A stretch of DNA of 64,000 nt from Isoetes taiwanensis (lineage: Eukaryota > Streptophyta > Lycopodiopsida > Isoetales > Isoetaceae): assembly GCA_021234155.1 (NCBI GenBank), contig JAJEKV010000060.1, positions 5,788,323-5,852,322 of the forward strand, written 5' to 3'. Below the pieces are notes generated by a model. The model was given only the letters and a program-made list of their open reading frames with translations, made no database searches and was not told the DNA's origin. Below are positions 23,300 through 34,006 of the stretch, in pieces (within the stretch, counting starts at the first letter, position 1; each line of letters opens with the position of its first letter). The position numbers and the translations under genes were made by a program.

Positions 23300-24220
23300 G
23301 GTATGATCAATATCTATCCATGGAGTCTCCGAAGAGCTGCCGCAGAAGTCAACAGAGTGATGATCCTCCACAAACTTCGAGCTTGAACACCTGCAGCTTC
23401 TACACTCCGGAGCCTTGGCGCTTTAATCCAATCTCAAAACCCCTACCGAAAGTGATGCGAAAGCAATAAGCCACATTGTTCGCCAGTGCCGGGCAAGACA
23501 GATTTGGGGTCGCCACCGCACCCCGAGAGGTATCCAGAGGCACCCCAGAGAGACACATCACATGCACCCTAGAAGAGGGCGATCACCAAAGAGTGATTCC
23601 TTCCCAAGCACAAAGGGCAGGGCATCACGCATCCGCCTAAAGGGGGGCATGCTTGATGGAATCAAGACCGAGTCTCCAAAACACACCTACTTGGGTCTCA
23701 GATTATATTGAGAGGAAGAGCAATCCACATACCTCTCAACCGGCGGGATTCCAAGAGCTCCCTCATCTCTCGCCACCAATTGCATGCCACTTCCTACGCC
23801 CTCTTTCATGCATGCCGACCCACGCCTTCCCCTTTATCGAGGATTCTTTTCTCCTCGCCATCTCCCTTGGCTTCAGCCCTCAAGCCATGAGGCTCAATCG
23901 AGCCCCCATCACCGTGGTTCGGCAGATATGTCATCCGGACTAGTTCGAAATCAGCTGTTTGCAGCAACAAATCACATGCAAAACAGCTGATGCTATACAC
24001 CACTGGAAAGAGCTCAGAGCAAGCTTTCCAACGAGCCCAAGCACGCCAAAATCCGACACCAGATAAGAGAGATATCACCGATCAAAGTTTTGCCGTCAGA
24101 ACCCTAGCTCCAGGCGCCAGCGCCCATTTGCAACTTCCTCACGCTTACACCATGTTCGCCATACCCAAGGCCCCATACGTCCTAAGATTGCCAGCTATCG
24201 TGCCCTAGGGTAATGGATAC
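23300..24220. other. Unassigned stretch upstream of LINE-2
   Basis: This may be the 5' part of LINE-2 ORF1 and its leader, since minus-strand open frames continue, but I find no motif. It includes a short inverted motif AATCAGCTGTTTGC / GCAAAACAGCTGAT at 23,950-23,990. Confidence 0.4.
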
Positions 24221-24465
24221 TGTTACGCACTAGCACCTCTAGTGATAACCAACGCACCAAAAGAGTGGATCCTTCAAGGAAATCGTTATCCAATGGGCCC
24301 CAACCTTTCTAGGCTTTATCCCATACCCCATAGACCATATCAATTCCTCCCCCTCCTCAAGATGCTTGCCCTCAAGCATGTGGAACACACCAATGTTGCC
24401 ACGAGGAATTGAAACTTGGTTCTGATACCAAATGTTACGCACTAGCACCTCTAGTGATAACCAAC
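24221..24465 (-). mobile_element. TRIM/SMART-like miniature LTR retrotransposon, minus copy
   Basis: Read on the minus strand: a 33-bp remnant of the 5' LTR (24,433-24,465), a primer-binding site TGGTATCAGAACC (24,418-24,430; initiator tRNA-Met type with one change), about 60 bp of internal DNA, a polypurine tract GAGGAGGGGGAGGAA (24,343-24,359), and a 3' LTR of 122 bp that starts TGATATGG and ends GCGTAACA (24,221-24,342). There is no coding sequence. This is the layout of TRIM/SMART elements, which must borrow enzymes from other retrotransposons. Confidence 0.8.
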
Positions 24466-24466
24466 A

Positions 24467-24773
24467 CTGGGATAAAGCCTAGAAAGGTTGGGGCCCATTG
24501 GATAACGATTTCCTTGAAGGATCCGCCCTTTTGGTGTGTTAGTTATTACTAGAGGTGCTAGTGCGCAACATTTGGTATCGAGCTAACTTTCAATTCCTCG
24601 GGCAACATTGGTGTGTTCCACATGCTTGAGGGCAAGCATCTCGAGGAGGGGGGAATTGATATGGTCTATGGAGTATGGGATAAAGCCCGAAAAGGTTGGG
24701 GCCCATTGATAACGATTTTGAAGGATCCGCCTTTTGCGCGCTTGGTTATCACTAGAGGTGCTAATGCATAACA
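24467..24773 (+). mobile_element. TRIM/SMART-like element, plus copy 1
   Basis: The 5' LTR lacks its first bases and ends GCGCAACA at 24,570. The primer-binding site TTTGGTATCGAGC is at 24,571-24,583, internal DNA runs to about 24,640, the polypurine tract GAGGAGGGGGGAA precedes 24,657, and the 3' LTR (TGATATGG...ATAACA) is 24,657-24,773, 117 bp. It meets the minus copy head to head at 24,465/24,466 inside both LTRs. Confidence 0.8.
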
Positions 24774-24967
24774 TTTGGTCTATGGGGTATGGGATAAAGC
24801 CCTGAAAGGTTGGGGCCCATTGATAACGATTGGTTATTACTAGAGGTGCTAGTGCATAACATTTGGTCTATGGGGTATGGAATAAAGCCTGGAAAGGTTG
24901 GGACCCATTGGATAACGATTCTCTTGAAGGATTCTCGCCTTTGCGCGCTGGTTGCTAGTGCGTAACA
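24657..24967 (+). repeat. Three LTRs of the TRIM-like element in direct tandem
   Basis: LTRs end at 24,773, 24,861 and 24,967 (each ...TAACA), 88-117 bp long, with nothing between them. The second and third begin TTTGGTCTATGG. This fuses the first bases of a primer-binding site (TTTGGT) to an LTR entered at TGGTCTATGG, so primer site, internal DNA and the LTR start were lost at a shared TGGT. Confidence 0.8.
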
Positions 24968-25232
24968 TTTGGTATCGTGAGGTGGCTCGAAGTTCGAGTC
25001 TCCATGGGGCAAGTATGACCCTAATACCATTGACAAAAGAGGGTCATGACTTGGTTTGTGATGCTCGAGGACGAGCATAGTCTAGTGGAAGAGATGCTCG
25101 AGTAGATCTTGGTGTTGCGTTCCCCGGACACCCGCATAAATGGGTAGAAGCGACTACTCATAAACGTCTAGACGATTTTGCCCAGTTGGTTAAGGGCATG
25201 CCTGCTAGAAACGCTACATTTGGTATCAGAGC
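24968..25232 (+). mobile_element. Second TRIM/SMART-like subfamily in the same chain
   Basis: A primer site TTTGGTATCGTGAGG (24,968-24,982) is followed by about 100 bp of different internal DNA, the purine-rich GTGGAAGAGA (25,082-25,091), and an LTR-like block of about 127 bp starting TGCTCGAG and ending CGCTACA (25,092-25,218). It runs straight into an intact primer site TGGTATCAGAGCC at 25,221-25,233. LTR ends (TG...CA) and site order fit an LTR element with no coding room. Confidence 0.65.
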
Positions 25233-25292
25233 CAAGGTTCAATTCCTCGTGGGTAACATTGGTGTGTTCCACATGCTTGAGGGCAGCTTATC
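25219..25292 (+). mobile_element. TRIM/SMART-like internal fragment
   Basis: The intact primer-binding site TGGTATCAGAGCC is followed by the first subfamily's internal sequence (AACATTGGTGTGTTCC, CATGCTTGAGGGCA), which breaks off at about 25,290. It closes the chain. Confidence 0.75.
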
Positions 25293-26779
25293 TCCATAAA
25301 CCCTTCCTTATTCTTCAATCGATTCGCCCCTAAACGGCTTCAGACTGCCTCAGCCCAAATTCCACCGCAGTGGGATGAATTTGGCCTTTAAGGGGAGGAT
25401 ATTTGGAAATGATGTTCAGACCACGCCACAGACCCATCATTCCCTTCTTCCTTTAAATTTGAGTTCCTTGCTTCCTTGCGCGAAACCAAGTATTCTTAAT
25501 CAATCACAAAGCGCCTACGTAAGCCGGCTTCCATGTCTCCTTCAACTTAATTTGATGTTTCGGCTAGATTAAATGTGTTTTCTTGCATTAATATAGCAGC
25601 ACAACGGTGATTATGGATCAAGCACGCAGACAAGCTTCCCTCGATGTGGGCCGACTCGACACCGCCAGTCCTGGAAGGAGGGGGCCCGCCGCCAAAAAAC
25701 GACCTCGCGACTTCCCAACAATTATCCCAGCCCAAAGAAATCCACAACGCCAACAACTCAACTTTTTTTCAATTCGCGAATCGCCTTGTTACACCAAAGC
25801 CAGAGGTGGGGAGGATGTTAGGCTGCTAGGGCTTAAGCGGCCAGGGCAGCGTCAGCCCCCCCTTCTTGTCGCCCAAGCAACCTAATATGGGCAAAGCGCT
25901 GTCGATGGCGGGGTAGCAGGTGGCTTGATCTGCTCCTCCTCCTCAAAAAAATACCATCGGATCTCGCTATCGAAAGTGTAACCATCCTCCTTTCTCGGGC
26001 GCCTTAACTGATTTCGTGTAATCCATCCACTAACGCGGCATCTTCCTTTGGTAGTATACAAGCTATGAGACGATATCTTCTTTCTTTGTTGTATGCCCAC
26101 TATGTCTACTCCGCATTACGAAAGGGTAAGCCCAATAGATTGGGATACCGCCTATAAAGCCAAGGAGATAGAAACTCCGTGATTATGTAAAGAAGGCTTT
26201 GATATGCAAATTCCAAAGCAGAAATATCATACATTGTTTTTGGGAAGAAAACCTTCCAAGTCCCTTTTGCTTCTTTCCTTGCTAGCGGTGAAGCATCAAC
26301 AAAGATGACAAAGTATGTACAAAAAAAAGTGATTTATTCTTTTTATTGATGCGAGCAATCACTTTTGTTTCGTAAAGTATTAAGGATGTATAATATAATC
26401 CCGACAATGCAAAGATTGATCGCTAGGGTACATGATACAATCGGGAGATATGGGGCTCTTTTGGTCTATCGGGCTTCTACAAGCTTAATGCGAAGCTAGG
26501 GATGGAAAAAATGTTTCAAGTAATCGCTATGTTTGAACCTTTTACATGGCTCAAGTAATCGATATGTTTGTAGCTCTTTAGGCCGTTCGATATGCCCCGA
26601 GTCAAACTCAAGTACTAATAAGCTTGAGGGTCAAGTAGAGGATCAAGTATACTTCAAATACGCTTTTGTTATCCTTTGCTTACGTGCTCAAAATGGTGGC
26701 ATAAGCTTTCAAGGAAAAGGTTTATTATTCTCACATTTGTACTTTCTCATCAATTATTGATGTAGGGAAGCTGTTTGAG
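25293..26779. other. Unassigned stretch
   Basis: A minus-strand open frame at 25,547-25,756 (LALWISLGWDN) vaguely recalls LINE RNase H helices, but it is too weak to call. The rest, 25,900-26,779, is AT-rich and may be the body of a decayed plus-strand LINE whose 3' end is at 26,918. Confidence 0.35.
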
Positions 26780-26918
26780 CATATCATTTATCTGGCCAAC
26801 AGGGCTTCATTGTGCTTATTCTTCCTATCTGATTTTGGAAGATCAAATGTTGTAACATCTTCTATATTAATAGAAAACCACCTTGCCTCCAAAAAAAAAA
26901 TAAAAAATAAAAAAAAAT
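26780..26918 (+). mobile_element. 3' end of a plus-strand LINE with poly-A tail
   Basis: The motif CTATATTAATAGAAAACC, typical of plant LINE 3' ends, is followed by an A-rich tail with a few T interruptions (26,889-26,918). No coding part is recognisable upstream. Confidence 0.55.
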
Positions 26919-27068
26919 ACACCAGCAGAGGTGACCCGTGCTGTACGTTCCTCCCTCCATGTTGAGGTGTCTCCAGAGATAGTCTCCCAGGTTGAAAGGG
27001 CCCGCTCTGATACCGACTTAATCCATTGCCAAATTGTAGTTACTGAAGAATATTGCGTCCTCTTCCAA
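26919..27068 (-). mobile_element. LTR-retrotransposon leader fragment with primer-binding site
   Basis: On the minus strand, GGTATCAGAGCGGG (27,003-27,016) matches an initiator tRNA-Met primer site except for its first base. Downstream, a short open frame begins ATGGAGGGAGG. An LTR should lie at higher coordinates, but module 3 starts there at 27,070, so the LTR seems cut off. Confidence 0.45.
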
Positions 27069-27769
27069 AGCCATGTGCAACCTTGAATGCCTCCATCCAT
27101 ATTTGCATGGCCATCACTGGACGATCATCTTTCTCTTTTTTTTTTTATTGATGTGACTGTGACCTTTGTGCCCCTTCCCCCTCTTTTTAATCTTGATCTC
27201 GAACGTGGCCTCGCGTGTACAAGAGTTTTTTGTGGATAGCCTAAGGGCTATCCTTCCGTAGCAGCCCCTGACTTTTTGTGAATGGAAATGAGTTAATGAA
27301 TCGAGCCCAAGCCTATTTTTTAATTTGAGCTTTGATATAGTTCTTGTGTATAATTTTAGTTTTGTCTTAACACTTGGCTTAACACCTATAACTTTAGTTT
27401 TCTTTGTTCTACGCCAATGTGCTTCGTGATGCAGACACATAAGCCAAAATAAATTAGTTGTTATATATAATGTTTGTGTATGTGTAGTGAGCATGATCCA
27501 ATGGCACGTAACTTAAGAGGTCGTAAGGGGCTCCAAGCTTAATTGATCACCAATGTCTATTGTATTATACATCCGTAAATTTGGTCCCCGATGAGTTAAA
27601 CAAATATATCAAACGTAATAAACAATGCAATGGGTTTAGGGTTGAATGGCAACAGCCTTTAGTTGTCTATGGTCTCATCATTGTCTTTGATACCGCCATA
27701 TGCAAATGTTAGTATTGTATCACAAATGTCGGCCCCTTTAAAAGCCTCGTTGTAGATTAAACAAACCCG

Positions 27770-28700
27770 TTAGTGAATGTGTTGCCCTCCTCGAATCTTG
27801 GTGTTGGTCCCGCGGCTTTCAAACATATTTGTCCTTCAAGTCTTTGTAAACTCCACATCCATTTCCTCGCCCGTGAGATTATGTCCTTGTCCACACCTAT
27901 TTCACCATTTCTAATGATCCTAGTCTTGTCTATGGCCTTATCTCCGCTATGCCGAGGGGCCGAACGGGTCCGTCGTGATAATTGACCCAATCTTGTGTGT
28001 CCAACCTCATGGAATTCCTGTGGCCAATCTCGCCAGCAGTGTCTGTGGGTTTCCCGGTCCTCAAGGACCAAGTCCCATGTCTTCATTGATGACTTGATTG
28101 TGCTAATAGAGTTTGGGACAGTCCACCTGTAGGCGTGAACCCTTCTATGCTAATATCCCGTGATACCAAAGAACGCCACCCGAGCATAAGTGTGTATCCT
28201 CCAAGCTACACATAACCTCAACTTCTTCTTCAAAGATTATGGGCAATTGTGTGATCACCCATAACCGTGTTGTCAATCCGACCATTGACGCTCATAGTCC
28301 AAACATGAATGATGGTTTAACTATTGAGCTCTAATTGACTTATCCCTTGCCTCATCCTCATCCTGCTTCTCACCTCTAACCTTTTGCTCTTCACCTCATC
28401 ACTCATTGGCCTCTCGAAGCTAAAGACCGCATCCACTCTTGAAATGCCCCCCGGGTACATGAGTTCTATAAGTCTTGCAAGAGAGGATTCAAATTCAGCC
28501 ACCGCTTTTCTTCTTATGTTCCCCTTTCTTCTCTATTTTGTTGTGCTCTTTGACAGCCTCTTGCCTTTCCACTTCCGCCTAGCAACCTCGAGCTTCCTCG
28601 GGCTGCAACTTGCTCATTCCTTAGTCTCGCAGCCTCAACCCTTCTAGACCTCTCACCGGCCAAGGCCTTACAGAAGCCATCACTAGAGATGTGCACCCTT
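27770..28700 (-). pseudogene. Unrecognised coding-like region of the pogo module, copy 3
   Basis: Counterpart of 13,850-14,760. Readable pieces are DKTRIIR, GVDKDIISRARKWMWSLQ, and an Arg/Glu-rich LRNEQVAARG block. Its conservation between modules shows only common descent. I cannot say whether it is a transposase C-terminus or another gene. Confidence 0.45.
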
Positions 28701-29039
28701 CCAATCGGATCTGGAGCTAAACCCTCTTCCTGCCTTCATGGCCCCGAGACCGCTGCCCGTAGGGCCCGTGATATCCTCGCCAGCTAAGCCGCACATGCCT
28801 CGTGCTTCCCCATGTCACGAAATGGGCAAAGACAAGTTGCAAAGAGGGCCTTAAGGTTGCATCGATGGCATCATGGTTACCAACATGTGCTCCTTCTTGC
28901 TGAGATGGATGCACATCATGACCTCGCAATGTCCATATCCTCAAGTACATGTTCATGCTCACCGCTTGGTCGCTACCACCATGCTCACCAAGAGGGTCAC
29001 ATATGCCTCCCATAACTCAAGGTAAATCAGCCATGTTGA

Positions 29040-30402
29040 ATTGTTCCACCTCATCCTCCAAGTTGGCAGCCTCTTCCCGGTCCCCACTTTGTATAATCCG
29101 CCTATGGGCACCCCTACCAAACTTGCCACTTTCCTTCCCTCCCGGCTTAACCTTATTCGAGTTGAACGGCCATACCCCAGCTTGCTCTAAACCCCGCCTT
29201 TGATGTTGCTAGGTGTCACCCCGATTCAATGGCCTATGAAATGAGCTCAAGAATGTCCTCCCTCTTTGGCTATGTCCTTCCTTTGCCAACCATATAGGAA
29301 GACCTCAACCTTTTGAATGTTGCTTTGAATGGTGTAAAGCATGCCACATCCAAAGGTTGTAACCTATGGGATGTGGGGTCGGGCAAAATGAATGCCCATT
29401 CCTTTTAGTCGCCAAAATTCCACATGGCTGCCATGGCCATCGAATATTATAAAGTGTGGCCTTGATGGGGATAGTCCACCTAGGACATTAGCAACAAAAT
29501 GTGACAACCAGACTTGAACAATTCAAGAGTCATCCAGCCGAGGGTTGAACAGTACTGAATTGCCCCTTCCTCATATCTTGCAATGTTATCTTGCCTCATC
29601 CGGGTACCCTTGAAGATGTACATATTAGGTATCTTGAACCCTTCAGCATTTACACATATCAGTATTGTAACCCACTCCATGTGTTCATGACAACCTCACT
29701 TACCCTATTCTTCCCTTTCCTCCCTATGATCTTCATGCCCTTCACCTTCCCCAATTTTGGATGCCGGGCCTCATCAAGATTCCAAATCCTAGAGGCCGGG
29801 AAATCAAACTCGTCATAGATTTGCCTCAGACCAGCATAGAAGTTATCCAAGTTTTACTGTGTCATAGCACGCGCTCGAGCTATATCTACTGTCTCTGCAC
29901 TTCTGGATGTCTTTGCTTGAACAGCTTGCACCATTTACTACCGTGAACCCACGTAAACTGAGTTGTCCCCTTCCATACCCATCTGTGTAGCCCTCTCTTT
30001 GACAACCAAGAGTGTAACCCCCATTCCCTGCTCGGCCCTAGAAAGTGCCCAGTTAACTAATTCTTCCCCTTGTAGAGTTGTTAGAATATGAGGATTACCA
30101 GCTTGTTTATGAGATATACTACCATAGAGCCAAATTCCCCTTATTGTTGACTTCGGATGCCGTGACCTTCCGGATGCCTCTCTAACAGATATATCATACT
30201 CACTAACCTCATCTAATATGTCAGCCATTTTATCTTCACCATTGCCCTCGCTTTGGTTGGCCTCCGTGGCATTGTGGGGGATGTAGCACCGATTTGTGGT
30301 GCCCAACGCTTCTCCCGCGGCAAAGGACTGCTTCCTCGTCAGAAGTTACCATGTTGCCGGCTTCACCATCGCCCTCCCCGGTGGACCTCTTGTGGAAACC
30401 AT
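29040..30402 (-). pseudogene. Pogo/Tigger-like DDE transposase, copy 3
   Basis: The start is probably the ATG at 30,402; a frameshift near 30,300 separates it from the main frame. The N-terminal helix-turn-helix (30,130-30,225) reads ILDEVSEYDISVREAS and PKSTIRGIWLYG, a Psq-type domain. The CENP-B-type domain follows (ILTTLQGEELVNWALSRA, about 30,020-30,090). In the catalytic domain, NLDEA is at about 29,761-29,790, KIPNMYIFKGTRM near 29,625-29,660, IIFDGHGSHVEF near 29,420-29,450 and LQPLDVACF at 29,341-29,364. These hold the three catalytic Asp positions of the Tc1/mariner-pogo group. At about 450 codons it has normal length, broken by several frameshifts. Confidence 0.83.
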
Positions 30403-30621
30403 GTTCTCTTGTCGTGTTCCTCACGACTGATGTCGAAGCTTGAAATTGGAAGCTGAAGTTGCCTTTATCCCATTGGGGGCCATAGCGGAGCCGGGTATTC
30501 CGAATTGGATTTTTGGTAATCGAAAGGTCGGAATGGGTGCGAATTCAAGCAAGGGGCATTGAATTCTACTTCTCGCATTACGATCTGTGTTCTTAACGCC
30601 AGCCACGAAGTTTGTAAATCC

Positions 30622-30745
30622 GCTGCAATAACTATAGACATCGCCACACATCTGGGCTGGCAATAGGGCTAACGATAGCTTTGTGCTCATACACAACTAT
30701 AGACACCAGCTACACGACAAATAGAACAGGCTAACGATAGCGGAT
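30622..30745. repeat. 60-bp tandem repeats upstream of transposase, copy 3
   Basis: AACTATAGACA recurs about 59-60 bp apart, with CTAACGATAGC in each unit, as at 9,581-9,700 and 16,681-16,802. Confidence 0.75.
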
Positions 30746-31500
30746 CTCTCAAGGTAATGCCTACATACACTAGTTGCACGACAAGTAAAATGCGAGGTAA
30801 CGCAACAGAGCAACCCATAACGCCGAGGACGCCCATAAAGCATCAACCGAAACACACGCGGTGAAGCCCTACCACCATCCCACGCTAGAGGGGCCCACTG
30901 CATGACACATGGCAATGTCGCACCGCATGATGGGGAGGATCCGTGCCCCGAGGGGCAGCCACAATAGGAGGCAACCATACCCTAGGAATTAAATAAAAAA
31001 TAAAACCAAATGGAAATGCAAAGCTTCAAGTGAAGGTTAGGGGTGGAATAGAGAAGTTACATTCATATAGTTTGCCCAATTCGTCCGGTATTGGGGAAGA
31101 TATTTTGGCAAAGGGCAAAGACTAAGATTTTGATATGGTATTGTATGGAAAAGGGTATGTTTAGGTAGTTTTGAGCAGCCTAAATGGCTTAAGAAAAATA
31201 ATCTCCAATATGGGCCGGATGGCTACCATGCATAAGCTTAAAAAGGCCCGGGTGCAGTTCAAAATTGGAAACCATGTGACGTGGTGTCGGGCAAAGGGGC
31301 TTTTAACGGGTTGCCGGGTGCATGCCTAAGAGGCGGCCGGAGGAAGAGGCAAGTGGGTGATTTTTCTAAGATGGTGTGCAATCCCAATCAAGATTAGAAG
31401 GGCTTTTTCTTGTTTTAACATGTATATGGATGCGGGGCTAGTGTGTTGAAGTCAAGTATGCGCCTTTTGAATAGGGCTTTGAGGAGGGTGTAGCTGGTGA

Positions 31501-34006
31501 GAATCCCATCGATCCGAGACATCGGATCGCCATTCTAGAATGGGACGAGCATGCATGTTTTGCATGTATGCGGCGGGCATGCCCGCTCGCTGGGAGTTCG
31601 CTATTTTAGGTGCCGCTTCGCTCGAATTTCATCGGCGCTTCCTCTTCTTCTCTCTCAGCTTTTATTCTCTTTGAATTATTTCCAAAGTGTGGGAGGGGCT
31701 TTTTCCCCGCCCGGGTTTGGCCAATTTGGCGCTTTTTCATGTCGCCCTTTCGCCTTTAGCCTTCATCCCCGCGACCTTCGCCCTCGATCCTAGTTTGTAA
31801 GGAAGTCCTTGGTATTCTGGGCGTTTGTTGAGCTTGCAGTAGTCCCATTCTAGAATCCCATCAATTCGGTGACATCGGATCGCCATTCTAGAATGGGACG
31901 AGCATGCATGTTTTGCATGTATGCGGCGGCGCATGCCCGCTTCCGTTGGGAGTTCGCTATTTTAGGGCGCTGCTTCGCTTCGACTTCATCTACCCAAGGC
32001 TTTCCTCTTTCTCTCGCCAGCATCTTTATTCTCTTTGAACCCACCCTCCCCTTTCTTTTTGTTATTGTATTTTTATCGGCACGCTACAGAATCAGCCCCC
32101 TCCACTGGGAGGTTTGTTTTGTCTTGTTGTTTTGTTGGTGATGTGCGTGTAAAGTTAGCGAGCCGCATCCGCTTCTCGACTTTTCCATTCGTGGGTTTTG
32201 GGAGCGCATTTTATGCCTTTACGCTTGTCAAAGCCCCGCCAAGGCTTATCACTAGGGTTTTTCCTCAAAACCCGAAGGGCGGGGTTTTTAATCCCTGATA
32301 AGCTTTCTGGTGAAAGCATGTTAGGTGTCCCTTAAAAGTATTATTTAGTGACTAAAAGTATTCTAAAAGGTACCTGTGACTGGCAATCGGGTACTGTGTA
32401 ATATGTCAATAAAAGGTACATTTTAGAACTTTTATATATATTTTGGGCTTAGATAGCATTATATTTATCTTACCTTTAAATATTAACACGTCCTTGACTT
32501 TTATTTTGGACTTTTGTACTAGTTTTAATGAAAAGAAAAATGAGAAAGTACCCAGTTCTGAAGTACCTAGTGTATGTACTTTTGCAGGTTCCAAAAGTGG
32601 TACACCCTAACATGCTTTTACCCTTCTAAGCAGTACACTAGCCCAGCCTTCTATTAGCATTGTATTTTGTTGGGGTCCAAATGATATAATTGAATTTTCC
32701 CTTTATTTTTTTATGGGTAGTTCGCATGTGTGCGGCTACCCACTATCCACCATTGTAGAAAATCTGCTGAGATGAATGAGAAGCAAGTCTTCCTCTTCTC
32801 TCTCAGCAGTACCTTATTCTCTTTGAATTATTTCCAGGCAGGGGAGGGGCTTCTTCCTGCCTGGTTTGGCCAATTTGGCGCTTTTCTCATGTCATTCTTT
32901 CTCTACCTTTAGCCTTCATCCCCGCGGACCTTCGGCCCCCGATCCTAGTTTGTAAGGGAAGTCCTTTGGTATTCTGGCGTTTGTTGAGCCCATTCTAGAA
33001 CTTCCATCCGGAGACAGTCCCATTCTAGAATCCCATCGATCCGGGCGTGAGACATCGGATCGCCATTCTAGAATGGGACGAGCATGGCGCTTTTCATGTT
33101 TTGCGGATGTATTTGTAAGCGGGCGCCCATTCTAGATGCCCGCTCGGGCTATTCTAGTTCGCTATTTTAGGCTGCCGCTTCGGTTAGAGTTCATCGGCGC
33201 TTCTTCTCTCGCCAGCATCTTTATTCTCTTTGAATTATTTCCCCCGCGGTGGGAGGGGCTTTTCCCGCCTCGTTTGGCCAATTTGGCCTTTGAGCCTTCA
33301 TCCCGTGACCTTCGGCCCTCGATTGTTTGAAGTCCTTTGGTATTTTTTGTTTGTTGTTTTCCATGCAGTCCCATTCTAGAATCCCATCGATCCGAGACAT
33401 CGGATCGCCATTCTAGAATGGGACGAGCATGCATGTTTTGCATGTATGCGGGCGGGCGATGCCCGCTCTGGGGGAGTTCGCTATTTTAGGCGCCAGCCGA
33501 CTTCATCGGGCGCTCCTTTCTCTCTCCAGTGCATTGTTTGAACCCACCTCCCCCTTCTTTGTTATTGTATTTTTATCGCGGGCACGCTGCAGAATCAGCC
33601 CCTCCACTGGGAGGTTTGTTTTGTCTTGTTGTTTTGTTGGTGATGTGCGAGCGATGGTGCATCCGCTTCACTTTTCCATTCGTGGGTTTTGGGAGCGATT
33701 TTTATGCCTTACGCTTGTCAAGCCCTTTGCCGAAGGCTTATCACTAGGGTTTTTCCTCGAAAACCCGAAAGGGCGGGGTTTTAATCCCGGTGATAAGCTT
33801 TCGGTACACACTAGCCCGCCTCTATTAGCATTGTATTTTGTTGGGGTCCAAATGATATAATTGGATTTTCCCTTTATTTTTTTATGGGTAGTTCGCATGT
33901 GTGCGGCTACCCACTATCCACCATTGTAGAAAATCTGCTGAGATGAATGAGAAGCAAGTCTAAGTCGGCGGTTTGTTGGTTTCATGCGAGTCCCATTCTA
34001 GAATCT
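31501..34006 (+). repeat. Hairpin-unit array 3
   Basis: Hairpin blocks lie at about 31,503-31,546, 31,844-31,900, 33,015-33,080 and 33,367-33,422, with a terminal half-hairpin at 33,991-34,006. The first long unit has a MITE; the second (33,423-33,980) does not and reads through the insertion point (GATAAGCTTTCGGTACAC). The block 33,080-33,170 is scrambled, with pieces of hairpin arm and of the GGCGCTTTTCATG segment out of place. Confidence 0.85.
32309..32622. mobile_element. MITE, complete copy in array 3
   Basis: Termini GGTGAAAGCATGTTAGG and CCTAACATGCTTTTACC delimit 314 bp, at the same position in the long unit as in arrays 1 and 2. Flanking TTCT is present on both sides (CTTTCT before, CTTCTAA after). 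Confidence 0.85.

Larger units (their letters stand above)
19961..23300 (-). mobile_element. LINE-2: L1-type non-LTR retrotransposon, longest copy
   Basis: Minus-strand order is ORF1-like (22,800-23,270), endonuclease-like (21,660-22,150), linker (21,034-21,606) and RT (19,961-20,640). The RT shows RPISLLSS near 20,590, LKLDFAKAYDSV near 20,390, FLFLIVAEPLSRLF near 20,170 and the FADD catalytic box at 20,066-20,078. The C-terminal RT, thumb and zinc region are lost at the MITE junction. Frameshifts are frequent. The element probably belongs to the same broad family as LINE-1, which has the same ADDTFLFL signature. Confidence 0.85.
27070..31500 (-). mobile_element. Pogo/Tigger-like module, copy 3
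   Basis: Collinear with 13,166-17,560. It is the best preserved of the three for the transposase N-terminus. It contains the unrecognised region (27,770-28,700), transposase (29,040-30,402), the upstream repeats (30,622-30,745) and the leader-like stretch (30,985-31,500). Confidence 0.82.

Noticed and set aside
25215-25260. tRNA gene suggested by GTTGGTTAAGGGC and GGTTCAATTCC
   Set aside because: The match is explained by the primer-binding site and internal start of the miniature LTR element. No cloverleaf forms.
25547-25756. Possible RNase H-like fragment (minus strand)
   Set aside because: Only one helix-like phrase resembles the family and the catalytic acidic residues are not visible.
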